This document shows positions 59,670 through 64,000 of a DNA stretch of 64,000 nucleotides, in pieces. Each line of letters begins with the position of its first letter. The stretch's first letter is position 1. The notes under the pieces were generated by a model that did no database searches, had not been told where the DNA came from, and was given only the letters and a program-made list of their open reading frames with translations. The position numbers were made by a program, and so were the translations under genes. Source of the stretch: Membranipora membranacea (lineage: Eukaryota; Bryozoa; Gymnolaemata; Cheilostomatida; Membraniporidae); contig OU612067.1 in assembly GCA_914767715.1 (NCBI GenBank), forward strand, positions 13,645,001-13,709,000. The letters are read 5' to 3'.

Positions 59670-61903
59670 TCAAATGTTGACTTTACTCCAAGAACTCAGA
59701 ATTATAATCATAAAAACAACAAAAAATAGCAGGCACAGAACTGTTGCCAAGAAGTTGAGACTCTCTGAGACCGGAACGTTGAGCTGAGCGATGGTTTTTC
59801 TCATAGTAGCTTTGAGTGAGGGAATGCGCATCATATCAGCTGTCAGGGCCTGTTAAAGGAAAACGGATTAAAGAAGTTATTTTAAGCCAGCATAAGTTAC
59901 TATAAAAGAAATGTAGCCTGTCTTGACGAGTTTTTTTTTGTCCATCCCCCCCCCTCCCATCCACAACAAAACTTGTCAAAACAGGCTAGATACAATGACT
60001 GAAGTTTAAAGTGAAAACTTGGTTAACTTTGTATAGGAAGATACTAACCTGGCTGTTGTTTAATCTATTTATAACACCTTTACATGTACTCTCCGTTGCA
60101 GAAGTTAGTTTCTCAGCTATGGTGTTTTGAGAGTTGTTAAATCTATTTATAACACCTTTACATGTACTCTCCGTTGCAGAAGCTAGTTTCTCAGCTATGG
60201 TGTTTTGAGAGTTGTTTAATCTATTTATAACACCTTTACATGTACTCTCCGCAGAAGTTAGATTCTCAGCTATGGTGTTTTGAGAGTTGTTTAATCTGTT
60301 TATAACACCTTTACATGTACTCTCCGTTGCAGAAGCTAGTTTCTCAGCTATGGTGTTTTGAGAGTTGTTTAATCTATTTATAACACCTTTACATGTACTC
60401 TCCGCAGAAGTTAGATTCTCAGCTATGGTGTTTTGAGAGTTGTTTAATCTGTTTATAACACCTTTACATGTACTCTCCGTTGCAGAAGTTAGTTTCTCAG
60501 CTATGGTGTTTTGAGAGTTGTTTAATCTATTTATAACACCTTTACATGTACTCTCCGTAGCAGAAGTTAGTTTCTCAGCTATGGTGTTTTGAGAGTTGTT
60601 TAATCTATTTATAACACCTTTACATGAACTCTCCGCAGAAGTTAGTTTCTCAGCTATGGTGTTTTGAGAGTTGTTTAATCTGTTTATAACACCTTTACAT
60701 GTACTCTCCGTAGCAGATGTTAGTTTCTCAGCTATGGTGTTTTGAGAGTTGTTTCTCATATGCAGTACGGCTTAAAGGTAGAAATAAAACAAGAATTTAT
60801 AAGTTGTTTCAGGTGTTTTCCTATTGATGCTGATTGAATCGTTTGTTGATTTAAAATGATTTCAATGTCCTTTTTATGTCATTTCTTTAATCGGCATGAG
60901 TAGCTAAGACCTACTATGAAGAAGATGTGTATCAAACTTAGCATCATGTTGAACCATAGAGCCAGAATGATAAAATAAAACTGATAATATAATGTAAAAA
61001 TTATAAGCGCCATTGTCTGAATTTTTTCGACTCACTGATATAGCTGACTCACTCAAGCCAAGCGCCTCACTCCATAATGTTATGGAGACCCTTGCATAAC
61101 TTATGTCCACTATAATTCTTTTACATATACACATTTTCACTCATCATATGACACAATGCCATCTACCGTTAACAAGTGTGATTTTACTTACATGGTATGA
61201 CAGACTTTTTTATCTCAGCAGATTTATCGACCAGTGTCCGAAGGTCATTAGTAAGTTTGGTAGCTGACTTAGATATCCAACTCTCCCGCATAGTCTTCTT
61301 TTCTGTAATCAGAAAGGGATATCGTCCATATCATATTATTAATTTGAGTTAAAAGCCGATCATCCTTACTTAACTGAGCGAAGAAGTTTCTTTGACTCCT
61401 TTGCAGAGCTAAGGGATACTACTTGGCTCAGACAATAAGAAATTGAAAAAGGCAACTCCAAGTTAATGATGTGTGTAGAGAAAATTCATTTCCATATCAA
61501 TATTAAATATTTGTCTTTCTTTACTTTCTATACGGGTGGTCCTACAATACAACAAACTTCACAATATTATTCTGAGGTTTGCTGAATACAGATTATATTA
61601 CATATAATATATTCTGATGATTGCAAAGTCATTTGTTTTACTCAATTAAATTTAATATAAATCTCGATGAATATTCATTCTGTACATTACCTGTGCCGGG
61701 GTAGATAACTTTGAGAACATCGCCCCTATAAACTGTTAGGAATAGATTGTTGTTGCGTGCATCTGACTGACTTCTTTAACATGTAAAATTACACTGAAAC
61801 AGGATAAGGTTTGCCAGATATACAGGGAGCACACCAACACAAAGACCAGGGCTGGCCCAAATCCCCCCAGACCAATCACGGACAGCCAACGGCCAATAAA
61901 CAT
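59670..61903 (-). CDS. EDC4-derived membrane-anchored coiled-coil gene, copy B
   Basis: Exons: 61,903 to about 61,795 (MFIGRWLSVIGLGG, hydrophobic ALVFVLVCSLYIW), 61,691-61,732 (42 nt), 61,192-61,302 (WISKSATKLTNDLRTLVDK), 60,049-60,770 (repeat exon), 59,670-59,849 (TGA). From the 42-nt exon onward all phases agree, giving at least 350 residues. The third exon matches EDC4 29,168-29,284, the fourth is an expansion of EDC4 28,187-28,302, and the last aligns with the end of EDC4 27,057-27,222 (QLNVPVSESLN for QLNASFSEGLN). The last exon then continues, with no donor, into ATVLCLLFFVVFMIIILSSW and a short tail. The predicted product is a long coiled coil anchored by a C-terminal hydrophobic segment, perhaps with a second one at the N-terminus. 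The junction of exon 1 is uncertain (a weak GTGTAA donor would fit). Function unknown. Confidence 0.6.
59913..59990. mobile_element. Poly-C foldback element in copy B intron
   Basis: Inverted ends around a C-rich core in the intron before the anchor exon; same position as 19,595-19,672 in copy C; deleted in copy A. Confidence 0.75.
60064..60750 (-). repeat. Coding array of nine 25-26-residue units (copy B)
   Basis: Nine units of 75 or 78 bp, each NNSQNTIAE(K/N)L(T/A)SA followed by (TE)S(T/S)CKGVINRL. Lengths differ only by whole codons. Each unit carries one Cys and one N-N-S sequon. EDC4 itself has one unit. Confidence 0.95.
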
Positions 61904-62734
61904 GTTGGGAGGTGGCCAGAAGTTACCCTATATACACTCCTCAACACAATACTGCACCCTGGATCCCCTGTTTGAAGAGTAAATTACACTATTGTTCCCC
62001 GAATATGGACCGAACCTAATCCTGCAGATGGGAGCAGTGACAACTAGTTTGGAGTTAAAACGATTCTCAAGTTTAAGCTGGTGAAACAAAAGAAGTTTTA
62101 ATTTGACGCTGTAATACGCTGGGTTTGTTATGTAATGGATTTTATTGTGTTATAGTCAAGCTGATGAGTATCTTTACAGGGTTCTTTATACTGCATTGCC
62201 TGGTGCAAAAAAAATAATACAGTAGACCTCCTGTGTTTATGGTCTTGATCCGAACAGACCTGGTGATTACATTAATAATACCATTCGCAAAATACATCAA
62301 ATACAATCCAAGGAGCGATGAATGACATGAAAAGAAACGTTTTTGTTCATCAAATCATGCCGTCTGGTCTCTGTCTTCAACTCTGTGAGTACCGGCACCT
62401 GGCTCCCTCCCCCCCCCCCCCATTTTCTTGAGAGGCGTCCCGACAACACACCACCTGTAAGCATAAAACACAGGACAGTATCTTGGTCTTACAGAGTTTT
62501 TAGTCAGGCACCATCGGCTGACCCTAACTCTACAATGAATGGTAATATTAACATAACAATAACTCATTAGCTCTGAACACTATATCCCCATCCACTCTAA
62601 CATAAGCATGATCCCTGTACTTACCAGCCATTTTTTAACTAAAATACATAGTAAGCTGCGACTATTTTGCGGCCCTTTGGCAAGACTATTGAATACTATT
62701 TAGGTTAATTCCTGCGTAATTCGGTAAATTCTAA

Positions 62735-63433
62735 TCTATGCTATGCACCTTGGTATATCCTATGGAGATTATAACCTCTTTATCTCTCCCTCTGAGCATA
62801 CCAAGTTTTTAGGCGTATTCATAGACAACACACTAACTTTCAGCAATCATGTTGACTATATTATATCTAAATGCTCTCAACGATTATACTTGATGAGACT
62901 GCTAAAACGCATGGGCATGGATAGTGATGGCCTCAGAACCTTCTATATAGCTAACATTAAGTCTATAATCTCCTACGCCTGCCCTGCATGGTATAATCTA
63001 TTATCAGACACCGATAAAACACGACTTGAGAGGATCGAGCGCTCTGCTACTCGGATTGTGCTGCCATTCTCTGACAACTACGAGCAGAGGCTGGACCATC
63101 TAGCACTGCCACCCATCACAACATTCCTGCACACCACTTGCAGTGCACATTTCACTAGAATAGCTGACAACGATAATCACCCCTTGAACTCTCGTATTAA
63201 AATAAACACAAACAGAACATCTGCTCGTAGAGCAAAAATAGATAAATATAGGCCATCCAAGTGTAGAACAACCAAAAGACAAAATACCTTTTTTGAATTT
63301 TATATGCGATTTTTTAACTAATGCAGCTCAGACTCCTTTTATTATTATTTTTCCATGTATGTGCTGTACATTCGATGCTATCAACCTATCACAGGATGGA
63401 TATTAGAATTTAGGCAATAAACAAACTTCAACT
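62735..63433 (+). mobile_element. 5'-truncated non-LTR retrotransposon, copy-2-specific insertion
   Basis: 62,743-63,321 encodes the C-terminal part of a LINE RT protein without interruption (TKFLGVFIDNTLTFSNHVDY, SYACPAWYNLLSDTDK, RLERIERSATRIVLPFS). A short 3' UTR ends AATAAACAAACTTCAA. Copy 1 (about 10,919-10,930) lacks it, and CTAATC occurs on both sides in copy 2, a likely 6-bp target duplication. The open frame suggests a fairly recent insertion of a related active family. Confidence 0.85.
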
Positions 63434-63514
63434 AATCAGGTATAGCGTCAGCAAAATAACCTGAATTAATGAATCTAGTATCTATAAGGACAATTTGAAA
63501 ACTACATCATTAAC

Positions 63515-63565
63515 CCTATTGTTCGAGCCCCCAGCACCCTCGGGTGTATACCTCTCCCACCCTAT
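63515..63565. repeat. SINE tail fragment (copy 2)
   Basis: Duplicate of 11,010-11,062. Confidence 0.6.
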
Positions 63566-64000
63566 TTAGTAGGTCATAGAAACAAGTGAAAAAACCACGG
63601 GATGGGGCTAAGTTATTCCAATCACAATTCTAATATGGAATTTTTATCACTTTACAAATCTGATCTATTCCCTATCCGGGATGGCACCACCCTTGCGAAA
63701 ACACGGATGTTTAACATGTGCTGCAGCAACACACAACGCCATTGCAAAAACTTCTAGAAACAACATCCAAACGACCAGGAATTCCCTGCGACCTTATACT
63801 TGGCTTCGTGCCGGCACGTTGAATCCTCACAATTAGGCCCTATTGTTTAGATCTGTCTACCCAGCGATAGACCTTTGCATGGTTTTTAAAATCAAAAGGT
63901 GGGCTAAATAATACCTAAGGATTTCCGTTACTGGTACCAATTTTGAACATAGTACAAAGCATGCTATCAAGATTGATAAACGGCACTTTCTCTCAAAGTA

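Larger units (their letters stand above)
52340..64000 (+). repeat. Segmental duplication, copy 2
   Basis: Direct repeat of 660-11,489, running off the right edge of the window. Left junction: within the right arm of the foldback found intact at 350-690. It carries extra material: a poly-C array (58,704-59,120), about 97 bp near 61,047-61,143 and a retrotransposon fragment (about 62,735-63,433). It lacks parts of copy 1, including the palindrome and the unique 9,370-9,930 stretch. Confidence 0.9.

Overview
The window is nuclear DNA from an animal, probably an invertebrate; the species cannot be named from the sequence. The reasons are spliced genes with GT-AG introns of about 0.1 to 5 kb, AT-rich introns full of minisatellites, foldback elements, tRNA-derived SINEs and broken non-LTR retrotransposons, and two recognisable conserved animal proteins: the WD40 ribosome-assembly factor Notchless (NLE1) and the mRNA-decapping scaffold EDC4. 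No bacterial-style gene, operon or CRISPR array is present.

Layout. (1) 1-6.6 kb, plus strand: the 3' two-thirds of NLE1, intact and in frame across nine exons. (2) 7.7-10.1 kb, minus strand: a decayed copy ('A') of an unusual EDC4-derived gene. (3) 11.5-13.6 kb: minisatellites and a tandem repeat. (4) 14.1-20.9 kb, minus strand: a second EDC4-derived copy ('C') that has a membrane segment inserted in its coiled-coil part and then the EDC4 C-terminal exons, with one exon deleted. (5) 22.9-43.4 kb, minus strand: the main EDC4 copy, 16 recognisable exons, but without N-terminal exons, with two in-frame stops and with one exon missing. Its introns hold retrotransposon pieces (34.6-38.6 kb), SINEs, foldback elements and, just upstream of an early exon, a U2 snRNA-derived fragment. 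(6) 46.1-51.2 kb, minus strand: two tandem four-exon genes for small secreted proteins with dibasic and Gly-Lys-Arg sites, which look like an undescribed peptide-precursor family. (7) 52.3-64.0 kb: a direct duplicate of about 0.66-11.49 kb, carrying a 5'-truncated NLE1 and the better-preserved copy ('B') of the EDC4-derived membrane gene.

The most interesting system is the EDC4-derived family. Single exons of the decapping scaffold's coiled-coil region were copied, one 26-residue unit was amplified into a coding array (nine units in B against one in EDC4), and a hydrophobic anchor was added at the C-terminus. A cytoplasmic P-body scaffold segment thus seems to have become a membrane protein. 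The secreted peptide pair is the second candidate for something new.

The two 11-kb segments differ by clear indels and element insertions, so they give a relative timeline: a hAT-type element with an 8-bp target duplication predates the duplication; a non-LTR retrotransposon fragment and a poly-C array are found only in the second copy. The duplication could also be an assembly artefact that placed two divergent haplotypes in tandem; this cannot be settled from the window alone.
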